The position numbers were made by a program, and so were the translations under genes. DNA of 64,000 nucleotides from DAOVFN01 sp964607835 (lineage in GTDB: Archaea > Aenigmatarchaeota > Aenigmatarchaeia > QMZP01): positions 1-64,000 of the forward strand of contig CAZSLL010000004.1 of assembly GCA_964607835.1 (NCBI GenBank), given 5' to 3'. How positions within the stretch are numbered: the first letter of the stretch is position 1; each line of letters starts with the position of its first letter. The notes below the pieces were generated by a model, which was not told the origin of the DNA, did not search any database, and saw nothing but the letters and a program-made list of their open reading frames with translations. Below are positions 41,793 through 50,435 of the stretch, piece after piece.

Positions 41793-42089
41793 TTACTTGA
41801 GCTTTGCCACCCTCTCGATGCCAACCTTCTTCACGATGGGCTTCCATACATTGGAAGGGAGCCATGACACGTTGCTTGAGGAAGCGACGTTGGTCTTCTT
41901 TCGGGAGCCCTTGAAGACATGGATGGTGTAGGTCTTGTCCTTGTTCCTCCTGCCTCTCTCCCTTAGTCGGATGTCGCCGTATCCCCTTGTGGCTGCCTTG
42001 AGGGCTGCCTGCCTTGGCTGTCGTCCGGTGAAGGTTGCTACTTCCTTTCCTTTCTGCATTAGTTTGTAGTACTTCTTCTTTTCTGCCAT
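41793..42089 (-). CDS. MC1-family chromosomal protein
   Basis: The 98-residue protein matches archaeal chromosomal protein MC1. TFTGRQPRQAALKAATRGYGDIRLRERGRRNKDKTYTIHVFKGSRKK is the DNA-bending core with its arginine-rich loop, and WLPSNVWKPIVKKVGIERVAK is the C-terminal strand and arm. MC1 compacts and bends DNA without forming nucleosome-like wraps. ATG 42089 gives the usual length. The promoter (GCGTATAAAC, minus strand, about 42122-42131) lies about 35 nt upstream. Confidence 0.93.
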   Translation of the reverse strand: MAEKKKYYKLMQKGKEVATFTGRQPRQAALKAATRGYGDIRLRERGRRNKDKTYTIHVFKGSRKKTNVASSSNVSWLPSNVWKPIVKKVGIERVAKLK

Positions 42090-42341
42090 TGTATCACCTC
42101 TGAGGCGTATCCGCATGGTATTGTTTATACGCGGAGGGCCTCTGTCAATGCGCACCGGAAGGCCCGCATTGTGCTTTTTTGCACATTATTTTTGCATTGG
42201 TGGTTTATAAATGTATCGCATGCTTTTGGTTTGCATTTTACTACATATCCGTGCTGACAAGCTATGCTATTCTTGCATACGGTTTGCGCGGGCTGGCAAG
42301 GATTTAAGTGGGCCGGGACAATAATCATTCAGGTTTTTCTG

Positions 42342-43883
42342 ATGGAGCTCAGCGCCAGGCCACTGGAATTCGAGGCCATCAGGCCAACGGTCATCCTCAA
42401 CGCAGAGGACGCCAAGGGGCTGGGGGTCAAGGCCCTGGACAGGGTGGAGCTCTGCTTCGGCAGCAAGAGGGTCGTGGCCATCGTGAACGTGGCCGAGCAT
42501 TTCATCGAGCAGGGAGCCATAGGGCTCTACGGCGGGGTGGAGCAGAGGCTGGGCGTCAGGATGGGGGAGAGATTAAGGGCCCTGCCATGCCCGCCCCCTG
42601 AGAGCATGGCTGCCATAAGGAAGAAGATGAGCGGAAATGTCCTCAGGGCAGCTGAGATGAAGAGCGTGGTCGAGGATGTCAGCAACAACAGGCTCTCGGA
42701 CGTGGAGATAACCGCCTTCGTGACCGCTCTGCACAACCACGGAATGATAATGAGCGAGGTGGCTGCCCTTTCGAGTAGCATGGCCGCGGCGGGCATGAAG
42801 CTCAAGCTCTCCAAAAGGAAGATATTCGACAAGCACAGCATAGGCGGTGTCGCAGGGGACAAGTCCTCCATGATACTCGTGCCCATAATAGCCAGCGCGG
42901 GCATGACCATCCCCAAGACATCATCCAGGGCCATCACCTCTCCCGCGGGGACGGCTGACAGGGTGGAGTGCCTGTGCCCGGTGAACCTTGACCTGGACAG
43001 CATCAGGAGGGTGGTGGAGAAGACCAGGGGGTGCCTGGTGTGGGGAGGGGCAGTGGACCTTGCCCCTGCTGACGATGCCTTCATAAGGGTCGAGTACCCC
43101 CTCTCGATAGACCCGCTCCTGCTTCCATCGGTAATGTCCAAGAAGAAGGCCGCGGGAGCGGACTACGTGGTTATAGACATACCCACAGGGAAGGGGGCAA
43201 AGTTCAACACCATCAGGGAGGCCCAGGCCATAGGAAAGCAGTTCATAGAGCTGGGAAAGAAGCTGGGCATAAAGGTGGAGTGCGCCTCCACGTTCGGGGA
43301 GCAGCCAATTGGCCACGGCATAGGCCCTGCACTGGAGGCAAGGGAGGCCCTGGGGGTCATAAAGGCCGGAAAGGAGCAACCTGACCTCATAAACAAGGTG
43401 TGCCACCTGGCCGGGGTGCTGTTCGAGTTCAGGGGAATAAGGAACGGCGAAGAGAAGGCTCTTAGCATACTCAGGTCAGGGAAGGCCGACAGGAAGCTGA
43501 GGCAGATAATGAAAGAGCAGGGAGGCAATCCGAAGCTCAGGCCTGAGGACATTCCCGTGGGAAGCAAGCGGGTATGCATAAGGTCCAAGGAGGCCGGGAC
43601 AGTCTGGTGGGTGAACAACAAGGCCCTGATACAGATTGCCAGGGCCGCGGGGGCCCCGGGGGACAAGGAGGCCGGGGTGCTCCTGCACAAGAAGCTGAAC
43701 GACAAGGTGAAGAAGGGAGACACGCTCTTCGAGATATATTCCAACAAGACCTACAAGATGAACATGGCCATCGCAACCGTACAGGAGCTCAACATCATGG
43801 GCATTGGCAAGACAAACGAGATGGTGCTGGCCGAGATTCCCCAGGAAGAGGAGCACAGGCAGTTCTTCGTCATGGAGAGGTAG
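42342..43883 (+). CDS. deoA: AMP phosphorylase (thymidine-phosphorylase family)
   Basis: The 513-residue enzyme converts AMP (also CMP, UMP) and phosphate to ribose-1,5-bisphosphate and base, the first step of the archaeal pentose bisphosphate pathway. The archaeal N-terminal domain (MELSARPLEFEAIRPTVILN) precedes the phosphorylase core with SDVEITAFVTALHNHGM, DKHSIGGVAGDKSSM and SSRAITSPAGTADRVE. ATG 42342 starts the canonical N-terminus; a longer frame upstream is not needed. The next pathway enzyme is encoded nearby at 44151. Confidence 0.95.
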   Translation: MELSARPLEFEAIRPTVILNAEDAKGLGVKALDRVELCFGSKRVVAIVNVAEHFIEQGAIGLYGGVEQRLGVRMGERLRALPCPPPESMAAIRKKMSGNVLRAAEMKSVVEDVSNNRLSDVEITAFVTALHNHGMIMSEVAALSSSMAAAGMKLKLSKRKIFDKHSIGGVAGDKSSMILVPIIASAGMTIPKTSSRAITSPAGTADRVECLCPVNLDLDSIRRVVEKTRGCLVWGGAVDLAPADDAFIRVEYPLSIDPLLLPSVMSKKKAAGADYVVIDIPTGKGAKFNTIREAQAIGKQFIELGKKLGIKVECASTFGEQPIGHGIGPALEAREALGVIKAGKEQPDLINKVCHLAGVLFEFRGIRNGEEKALSILRSGKADRKLRQIMKEQGGNPKLRPEDIPVGSKRVCIRSKEAGTVWWVNNKALIQIARAAGAPGDKEAGVLLHKKLNDKVKKGDTLFEIYSNKTYKMNMAIATVQELNIMGIGKTNEMVLAEIPQEEEHRQFFVMER

Positions 43884-43916
43884 GGGTTTTTAAGGCTTTT
43901 TAACACACTGTTTCTC

Positions 43917-44147
43917 ATGAAAGACGCTATAATCAGCACGCCCCCGGGGACCGGAAGGGAGATAGCCGAGAGAGTGATATACGGTGCCGCTGTGGCGGCG
44001 GGAGTGAGGGGGAAAGAGCTCGTTCCCGGCCCCAACGGGGACTACTGCCTATGCGACCTTAACGAACATGAGCTCGCGGTCTTCTCGGACATGATGGGCA
44101 AGAGAATAGGGTACAAGCTCTCTGTGCAGGACAGCCCCGGGATATAG
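43917..44147 (+). CDS. Small hypothetical protein (76 aa)
   Basis: The frame encodes MKDAIISTPPGTGREIAERVIYGAAVAAGVRGKELVPGPNG, then DYCLCDLNEHELAVFSDMMGKRIGYKLSVQDSPGI. It begins 33 bp after the AMP phosphorylase stop, in a good codon-use context, and ends three bases before the convergent ribose-1,5-bisphosphate isomerase gene. I recognise no family. It is sandwiched between two enzymes of one pathway, so a role in nucleotide salvage is possible but unsupported by motif. Confidence 0.6.
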   Translation: MKDAIISTPPGTGREIAERVIYGAAVAAGVRGKELVPGPNGDYCLCDLNEHELAVFSDMMGKRIGYKLSVQDSPGI

Positions 44148-44150
44148 GAT

Positions 44151-45056
44151 TCACACCTCTGCCAGCTCGCGGACCCACTCTGGCTTGGTTATCCCCTTCT
44201 CTGTTATAAGGCTGTGCACGAACTCGGCAGGGGTTATGTCAAAAGCGGGGTTTATGATTTTAGCTTTGGAGAGCTTTCTCGGGGAAATGATTTCTGAGGG
44301 GTCCCTGTGCTCGACAGGCTCTGGGTGGCCCAGGATGGTCTGGGCATCGAACTTGTAGGTGCCTCCGGCGACAACCACGGGTATGCCGAACTTGTTGGCC
44401 ATCACTGCCATGGGAAAGGTGCCTATCTTGTTGACTATGGAGCCGTCTGCCAGGATGGCGTCGCATCCCACCAGCACCTTGGTGATGTCCCTCATGATGT
44501 AGCCTATGGCCGCGTCTATGCAATATGTGACCTTAATTCCGGCGTTCATGAGCTTCCTGGCTGTCATGATACCCTGGTACTTGGGCCTGGTCTCGGTGAC
44601 GTAGACGTCGAAACGCTTGCCGTGCTTCCTTGCGTTCTTGAGTATGGCTATGACATGCTCTGAGTGGCAATGCGTGAGTATGTGGTCCCCGTCCTTTATC
44701 TGGTTGGAGCCCACGTCAGCAATCTTGTCAATCATGCTCTTGAGCTCTTTTATGTAGTTCCTGCAAACCTGCACGGTGTAGCGCTTTATGGTGTCGAACT
44801 CCTCGTATATCTGCACCCTGAGGAGCACGGATTTTATGGCGTTCCTGAGAGCGGGCTCAGTGGGCCTCGCGTTGGCGAGCTTGTCGTTGAGCCTCTGGAG
44901 CTCAGCTATGAAGGCGGGCCTTGTCTTGGCCTTGCTCTTCTTGGCCGTAATCTCGATGCATCTCACCGCAGAACCAGCGATCATGGTGGCGCCCTGTATC
45001 TTGAGTGCCCTGATGTCATCAATGATTTTCTGGGCCTCGGGCTGGATGGCTGCCAT
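44151..45056 (-). CDS. Ribose-1,5-bisphosphate isomerase (eIF2B-like)
   Basis: The 301-residue protein belongs to the eIF2B/MtnA superfamily in its archaeal R15P isomerase form: DGDHILTHCHSEHVIAILKNA, FDVYVTETRPKYQGIMTARKLMNAGIKVTYCIDAAIGY and CDAILADGSIVNKIGTFPMAV are the substrate-binding and catalytic segments (Cys and Asp in THCHS and ILADG). It converts ribose-1,5-bisphosphate to ribulose-1,5-bisphosphate. A form III Rubisco would complete the pathway but is not in this window. Confidence 0.93.
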   Translation of the reverse strand: MAAIQPEAQKIIDDIRALKIQGATMIAGSAVRCIEITAKKSKAKTRPAFIAELQRLNDKLANARPTEPALRNAIKSVLLRVQIYEEFDTIKRYTVQVCRNYIKELKSMIDKIADVGSNQIKDGDHILTHCHSEHVIAILKNARKHGKRFDVYVTETRPKYQGIMTARKLMNAGIKVTYCIDAAIGYIMRDITKVLVGCDAILADGSIVNKIGTFPMAVMANKFGIPVVVAGGTYKFDAQTILGHPEPVEHRDPSEIISPRKLSKAKIINPAFDITPAEFVHSLITEKGITKPEWVRELAEV

Positions 45057-45128
45057 GCTTAATATTGAGCAAAGCCTGTATATAAATCCCCATCAGGAAG
45101 GGGGCGGAGGGGGCTGAAAAGGGCGGTG

Positions 45129-46124
45129 CTATACCATGAGCTCCCTGGTCTTCTCCACGCCCATGGGCTTTGAGCGGATTTCTGTCATGATGTTTGGGGA
45201 GGCGTAGGAGACGTCTGCGGCATCGCCCTCAGGGGAATCAGAATAGCGCACAGCGAGCCTGGCTGCATCACGCCTAACCGCGAGGGATGGGTTTGCCTGG
45301 GCAATGGCTACTATTGGCCCGGGATGGCCCTTCACCTCCAGCCAGGGGTATCCGCACCTCTCAGCAATGGCGAGGATTGCGTCATTGTCCTCCTTGTCCC
45401 TTCCAACAACAATCTTGGCCCCGCGGGAGCGGAAGTGCCTGCCGAGCCTGAGGAGCTCTCCCATATGCCAGTTCACGTAGCCCTCCTGCTCGAGATGCTC
45501 CCTCAGCCTCCTCGAATACTCGGGGTCTGTGAGGAGGCACCCCCCAGCAGGGTGGGGATATTCCCTGACCTCCAGCTCACGGGCGAGGGCAGCCTGGGGC
45601 TTCCTGGACCTTCCGCTGATTGAATGGAGGGCGCTCCGCTTTATGAGGCCCGCCTTCTCGGCCTCGGTGGGAGGGAGCAGCCTTCCCGAAAGGGGGCGGA
45701 CTATCTTTCCCTCAAGGCCGGAAAGGCCCTCGATACGCAGTAGGGAGGGCTTTGTCTGGCTGAAGGGGCGCTCCCCCACGACCTCGCCTGTGGCAAGGAA
45801 GTCCAGGTCAAGCCCCTTCCTCAGGGTCTCTGCCCTCCTGAGCATGTAGGCCTTGCAGTCAAGGCATGGGTTCATGTTTGCGCCGTACCCGCTTGGGGGG
45901 CTGGCCACCATCCTGAAGTACTCGTCATCCACTGGAATCTCATGGAGCTTGATTCCCATGCTCTTCGCGCTCTTCCTTGCCCATTCGCTGGAGTAGAAGG
46001 GGCACGTGAAGTGAACTGCCTGGACAACAAGGCCCTGCTCCTGGAGCAGCCTGACCGCCAGGATGGAGTCAAGCCCGCCTGAGAACAGCACGAGGCCGCT
46101 TCCGGGTGTTTTGTCATGGTCCAT
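45129..46124 (-). CDS. PP-loop ATPase, tRNA thiolation-like (331 aa)
   Basis: The N-terminus GLVLFSGGLDSILAVRLLQEQGL is the PP-loop of ATP pyrophosphatases. Later NPCLDCKAYMLRRA and HPAGGCLLTD place cysteines where thiouridylases of the MnmA/ThiI group have theirs, and DFLATGEVVGERPFSQ is the adenylation-site segment. A C-terminal region of about 120 residues (NWHMGELLRLGRHFRSRGAKIVVGRDKEDN) is the domain found on archaeal members. It probably makes a thiolated tRNA nucleoside, the site being unknown. Confidence 0.8.
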   Translation of the reverse strand: MDHDKTPGSGLVLFSGGLDSILAVRLLQEQGLVVQAVHFTCPFYSSEWARKSAKSMGIKLHEIPVDDEYFRMVASPPSGYGANMNPCLDCKAYMLRRAETLRKGLDLDFLATGEVVGERPFSQTKPSLLRIEGLSGLEGKIVRPLSGRLLPPTEAEKAGLIKRSALHSISGRSRKPQAALARELEVREYPHPAGGCLLTDPEYSRRLREHLEQEGYVNWHMGELLRLGRHFRSRGAKIVVGRDKEDNDAILAIAERCGYPWLEVKGHPGPIVAIAQANPSLAVRRDAARLAVRYSDSPEGDAADVSYASPNIMTEIRSKPMGVEKTRELMV

Positions 46125-46171
46125 GGTTCCACCGCATTATATAACGGAAAACAGGCTAATATTATAAATAC

Positions 46172-49108
46172 ATGAAGAAAACCCTGATTCTGGGAATAGC
46201 ACTGCTCGCCCCGGTGCTGGCGGCACTGGCGATGCCGGGAACCGGGCAGGTGGAGTTCAGCTGCGGCTCGTGCTCTGACTGCACAGCCTACCTGCAGAAC
46301 GGGAGCCTTCCGGAAGGGGGGCGCCTGATAGTAGCCGGGGACCTGGCTTCTTCGGGTGACTGCATAGACTTCGGGGGCTCTGAAGACCTGATTCTGGACT
46401 GCTCCGGCATGAGCCTGACAGGGGACGGTACAGGAACCGGTATAGCCCTTAGCACTGGCTCGAACGGAAACACGGTCAGGAACTGCATCAACGTGAGCTA
46501 CTTCGGCACAGGCATCAGCGTTGTAAGCTCTGACAGCGCAGTCATAGAGAATTGCGGAGTGTATGGGAACGGGAACGCTGGCATATCATTCTTCACGTCA
46601 TCGGGCTCTGATATCATGGACACTAACGCGAGCTCGAATCCGGTGGGACTGCTCGGCTCGCCCCTCTCGGACTCCGCACTCTCGGGACTTAACTGCTCAT
46701 ACAACTCAGTGGCGGGGATAAGGCTCAGGACCCTTGGAGGGAACGATGTATCAGATACCTTGCTCATCGGAAACCTGAGGGGGATGGAGATTGTCTCCTC
46801 CAGCGGCAACACGGTATCCGGGCTCATGGCTCAGGGAGGCTCGGTCGGGCTCTACATGAGGAACACCTCAGAGAGCAACACAGTGAGCGGCTCTGTCTTC
46901 ATCGGGCAGTCAGGCAGCAGCCTGGAGCTTGATTCAGGGAACACGTACGTAAGCGGAAACCTCTTCTACGACAACATATTCAACAGCTCCGTGAACTTCC
47001 TGTCTGATGACAGCGTGAACAACGTGAACCAGTGGAACACAACACTAGACTGCTCAGCCGAGAGCATCATAGGCGGGGAGTGCCTGGGAGGCAACTACTG
47101 GGCGAGCCCTGAGGGCTCGGGCTTCTCTGACACCTGCTCTGCAACAGAAAGCTGGGTGTGCTCATCGAGCTTTGCGCCAGACGAGGCGAATATAGACTGG
47201 CTTCCCCTGGCGCGCTACTCGCAGCCCCCTGACACCAAGCCTCCCTTGATAAAACTGGAGAGCCCGACTCCGGATGAGGGGGAGGCGGTCTCACTGGAAT
47301 GGGTGTTCGTCAACGCCTCTGGTAGTGAGGGCCTGGACTCCTGCATCCTGGACTGGAACAGAACCAACATGAGCATGCAGGCATCAGGGGCCACATGCTG
47401 GCTGAACGTGACAATGCTCAGTGAAGGGGAAATTACGTTCAGGGTGTACGGGAACGACTCGTCAGGGAACATGAACGCATCAGAGGAGAGGGTAATAACA
47501 ATTACAGAACAGGCAGACTCCCGGGCTCCTGTGATAGAGGATTGCTCAGTCCCCATGTTCGCAGAGCCCTGGAGCACCGCCATGATGGGAATCAACGCCT
47601 CGGACGAGACAGCCCTGGACAGCCTATGGGCGGTCATCACCGGAGCCGGGGGAAGCGAGAGGCTGGAACTGGTGAACAACCAGGAAGCGGGCTGGAACGC
47701 GAGCATAACGGGCCTGCTGAACCTGACTTTTTACGCGAATGACACGTCAGGCAACCTTGCTTCAGCGAGCCGCATGATGCTGGTGAATGAAAGCGTGAAC
47801 CTGAGCGTCTCTTTCCAGGACCCGGAGGGGGTCGGGCTTGGGGCTGACTGGTCTCTGAGGCTGTCAGGCCAGGGATTCCTTGCAGACCAGGGGAACGGGG
47901 AGGAGGCCATTGAGGCTGGGCTGATTGCGGGTATATATGACTTGATGATGGAGGCATTCGGGGGAGACCTGAACATCACCATCACAGAGGCAATCCTTTA
48001 CCAGGGCCTGAACGGCTCCCTGACGCTGGAACACACCTCCGGGGAGGGCTACGGTGACATATTCGCGATAGAGTGCCCTCTGGAGTTCGATAACGCCACA
48101 ATCAGGATAGACTACAGCGATATGGGGTACACCAACGAGGACTCCCTGACAGTGTATGTGTGCGAGGAATGGAACATGACAGAGGGGCAGTGCGACGGGG
48201 ATTGGGAACAGGCAAGCGATGTGGAGAATTATGATGAGGACGACCTGCTGATGGTGGAGGTCAGCGGGTTCTCGGCATTCGGGCTCTCAGAGGGGGACTA
48301 CTGCGGGGATGGTGAATGCGGGGCAGGGGAGGACCCGGGCTCGTGCCCCGAGGACTGCACATGCGAGGAGGGCGACACAAGGCCCTGCAGCCAGGAGCAC
48401 GAGGGGGTGTGTTCTGAGGGAACAGAGACCTGCATTGAGAATGAGTGGACAGGGTGCCCTGCACCAAGCACAGAGGTTTGCAATCAGCTCGATGACGACT
48501 GCGACGGGGTGGTGGACGATGTGGGGGGAGGGAGCTCTGTGTCCTCCACTCAGTGCCAGTGCTTCAACGGAAGGTCTCCACTTACAGAGACGTGCAACGG
48601 GGTGGATGACGACTGCGACGGAAGGATTGACGAAGGCTCTGACTGCTGCACCAGCGGGGAGACCAGGGAATGCGGGCCATCCACAACAACAGGGCAGTGC
48701 TCAAGGGGCACTGTGACATGCGAGGATAATGTTTGGGGAGAGTGCCAGGGAGCGGTGTACCCGGAAGAGGAAGTGTGCGGGGACGGGCTGGACAACGACT
48801 GCGACGGCGGCGTGGACGAGGGATGCGAGTTCCCTGACTGCCCGCACGGGGAGATAACTGAAAGCTGCGTGTGCGGAGGGATAACAGAGAATTCAGGCTA
48901 CTGCTGCTCAGGGAGGTACTCGACAGAGGAGTGCAAAGACAGCCCATGGTCTCTGCTCATACTGGCAGGGGTCATAATACTGGTCGTGCTTGCGGTGCTG
49001 GTCATAATTTTCAGGAAGGAGGGCAGGGAGCTCACATGGGAGGAGCTCAGGAACAAGTACGGCTCCCGACAGCCCCCAGGGAAGGAGTCCACTGAGGAGT
49101 GGACTTGA
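46172..49108 (+). CDS. Exported anchored surface protein: NosD-like beta-helix plus MopE-like repeats (978 aa)
   Basis: A signal peptide (LILGIALLAPVLAALAMPGTG) leads into a right-handed beta-helix (residues about 50-300, NGNTVRNCINVSYFGTGISV-type rungs). Ig-like domains follow, then a region ending in repeated CNQLDDDCDGVVDD, CNGVDDDCDGRIDE and CGDGLDNDCDGGVDE motifs, which match the MopE/PF11617-type metal-binding repeat. A membrane helix (SLLILAGVIILVVLAVLVIIF) and cytoplasmic tail close it. TATA-like sequence (AATATTATAAAT) lies about 25 nt upstream. Confidence 0.83.
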   Translation: MKKTLILGIALLAPVLAALAMPGTGQVEFSCGSCSDCTAYLQNGSLPEGGRLIVAGDLASSGDCIDFGGSEDLILDCSGMSLTGDGTGTGIALSTGSNGNTVRNCINVSYFGTGISVVSSDSAVIENCGVYGNGNAGISFFTSSGSDIMDTNASSNPVGLLGSPLSDSALSGLNCSYNSVAGIRLRTLGGNDVSDTLLIGNLRGMEIVSSSGNTVSGLMAQGGSVGLYMRNTSESNTVSGSVFIGQSGSSLELDSGNTYVSGNLFYDNIFNSSVNFLSDDSVNNVNQWNTTLDCSAESIIGGECLGGNYWASPEGSGFSDTCSATESWVCSSSFAPDEANIDWLPLARYSQPPDTKPPLIKLESPTPDEGEAVSLEWVFVNASGSEGLDSCILDWNRTNMSMQASGATCWLNVTMLSEGEITFRVYGNDSSGNMNASEERVITITEQADSRAPVIEDCSVPMFAEPWSTAMMGINASDETALDSLWAVITGAGGSERLELVNNQEAGWNASITGLLNLTFYANDTSGNLASASRMMLVNESVNLSVSFQDPEGVGLGADWSLRLSGQGFLADQGNGEEAIEAGLIAGIYDLMMEAFGGDLNITITEAILYQGLNGSLTLEHTSGEGYGDIFAIECPLEFDNATIRIDYSDMGYTNEDSLTVYVCEEWNMTEGQCDGDWEQASDVENYDEDDLLMVEVSGFSAFGLSEGDYCGDGECGAGEDPGSCPEDCTCEEGDTRPCSQEHEGVCSEGTETCIENEWTGCPAPSTEVCNQLDDDCDGVVDDVGGGSSVSSTQCQCFNGRSPLTETCNGVDDDCDGRIDEGSDCCTSGETRECGPSTTTGQCSRGTVTCEDNVWGECQGAVYPEEEVCGDGLDNDCDGGVDEGCEFPDCPHGEITESCVCGGITENSGYCCSGRYSTEECKDSPWSLLILAGVIILVVLAVLVIIFRKEGRELTWEELRNKYGSRQPPGKESTEEWT

Positions 49109-49172
49109 AAGTGTTTTCCTCAGAAACTCCTATGGCTAATGCTTTTAACCAAAATAAAGAACATGCAATCAG

Positions 49173-50291
49173 TCAGCACTGGGCTGCTGTGTCAGCTGTT
49201 CCGCCAGAGAGCGGGCCTATCCCCGGGGCGGCGCCCTCTGAGCTGAGGGCTGTGGAGCACTCCTCGGGCTGGGTCGCGAAGGCGCTGCATATGGCCTGCT
49301 TTATGGCCTCGGGGGACCTGTCGACCTGCACGGTCTGGCCGTTTATGACAAAGGTGGGAGAGCCCCTCACGCCGTACTGCTGGGCAAGGGCGGCGTCCAC
49401 CATGTAGGGCGGGTAACTGCCGCCTGACCATGTGCTCTCGTCCTCATAAAGGCCTGTTATGTTGTAGGTCTCATCAATCTGTGCCACGCATGCATCAAGG
49501 GAAGCGCTGTCCACGCCGGCCTCTGCCATGCAGGTCTCGTGGTCATCGCTCTGCACGAAGCAGGTCATGTAGTCAAGGAACACATCCGGCTGGTCCCTCT
49601 CGATGCAGTGCTGGTAATTGTTCTGCACGAGCTCCTTCTCGCCGTGCATGAGGTAAGGAACATAATCTATGTTGATGTCTGCCACTCCCCCGAGGAGCTC
49701 CATGACAGGGATCAGGGCCTTCTCCATCTGGAGGCCGTATGGGCAGTAGGACATCACGTACGCGTTGACAACAGGAGTGTCAGTCTTGGGGACACCTGTC
49801 TCCTGGGGCTGGGTGTCGCCCGAATCAGTGTCATCCTGGACAGGGATTTCTTCTGCCATGTCAATGGGCTCGTTGTAGAACAGGAGGTCTCCTGACCTTG
49901 ATACATAGAACCTTACGGGCTGGGTGGCGTCGCTGTCACCCTGATGGACGCTCACTGAGAGAACGTACATTCCGTTCTCCTCTGTTATGTCGTCCAGGTT
50001 CGCGGTAAAGCCGTCCCTCAGAAGGTTGTCGTTCACGTAGGTAAGCGTGTCCTCGCCAATCTGTTCGGCAGAGACTCCTGCCGTCAGCTGACCTGTCATC
50101 TGGGGCGGCGAAAGGAATGATGATATGAGGAAGCCGACAAGGAAGAATATGCCCGCCACAGCGGCTGTCTGCTTCTTGTCCTTCATGAATCCGAATGCAT
50201 CGTACTCTTCCCGCTCCTGCTCCTTCTCCTCGACTTCCTTGTCGAGGCTATGCTCGCTTTCTCTGTCGTGCTTGGGTCGCTTCCTTGACAT
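49173..50291 (-). CDS. Membrane-anchored DsbA-like thiol-disulfide protein (372 aa)
   Basis: A charged cytoplasmic N-terminus, one membrane helix (TAAVAGIFFLVGFLISSFL), a small beta domain (about residues 75-145) and a DsbA-like thioredoxin fold make up the protein. VNAYVMSYCPYGLQMEKALIPVMELL holds the first half, with only one cysteine of the usual CxxC (CPYG). QNNYQHCIERDQPDVFLDYMTCF and the cis-proline VRGSPTFVINGQTV follow. The extra cysteines in the helical insertion may pair with it. It probably handles disulfides in secreted surface proteins. Confidence 0.82.
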   Translation of the reverse strand: MSRKRPKHDRESEHSLDKEVEEKEQEREEYDAFGFMKDKKQTAAVAGIFFLVGFLISSFLSPPQMTGQLTAGVSAEQIGEDTLTYVNDNLLRDGFTANLDDITEENGMYVLSVSVHQGDSDATQPVRFYVSRSGDLLFYNEPIDMAEEIPVQDDTDSGDTQPQETGVPKTDTPVVNAYVMSYCPYGLQMEKALIPVMELLGGVADINIDYVPYLMHGEKELVQNNYQHCIERDQPDVFLDYMTCFVQSDDHETCMAEAGVDSASLDACVAQIDETYNITGLYEDESTWSGGSYPPYMVDAALAQQYGVRGSPTFVINGQTVQVDRSPEAIKQAICSAFATQPEECSTALSSEGAAPGIGPLSGGTADTAAQC

Positions 50292-50435
50292 GTGAACACC
50301 TTTGGCCTGAACGGGCAGGTTCCTGATATTTTGCAGGGCCTATTTAAATTGTTATGGGTTTGGGCAGGTCCTGTCCGGACATAACGCTGTTATACCTGCC
50401 ACTTACTGGTGGGACAAGTTTTATAAGTTTAACCC

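Noticed and set aside
42147..42173. Inverted repeat CAATGCG/CGCATTG as a terminator
   Set aside because: It lies in the divergent promoter region between MC1 and AMP phosphorylase where no transcript should end; function unclear.
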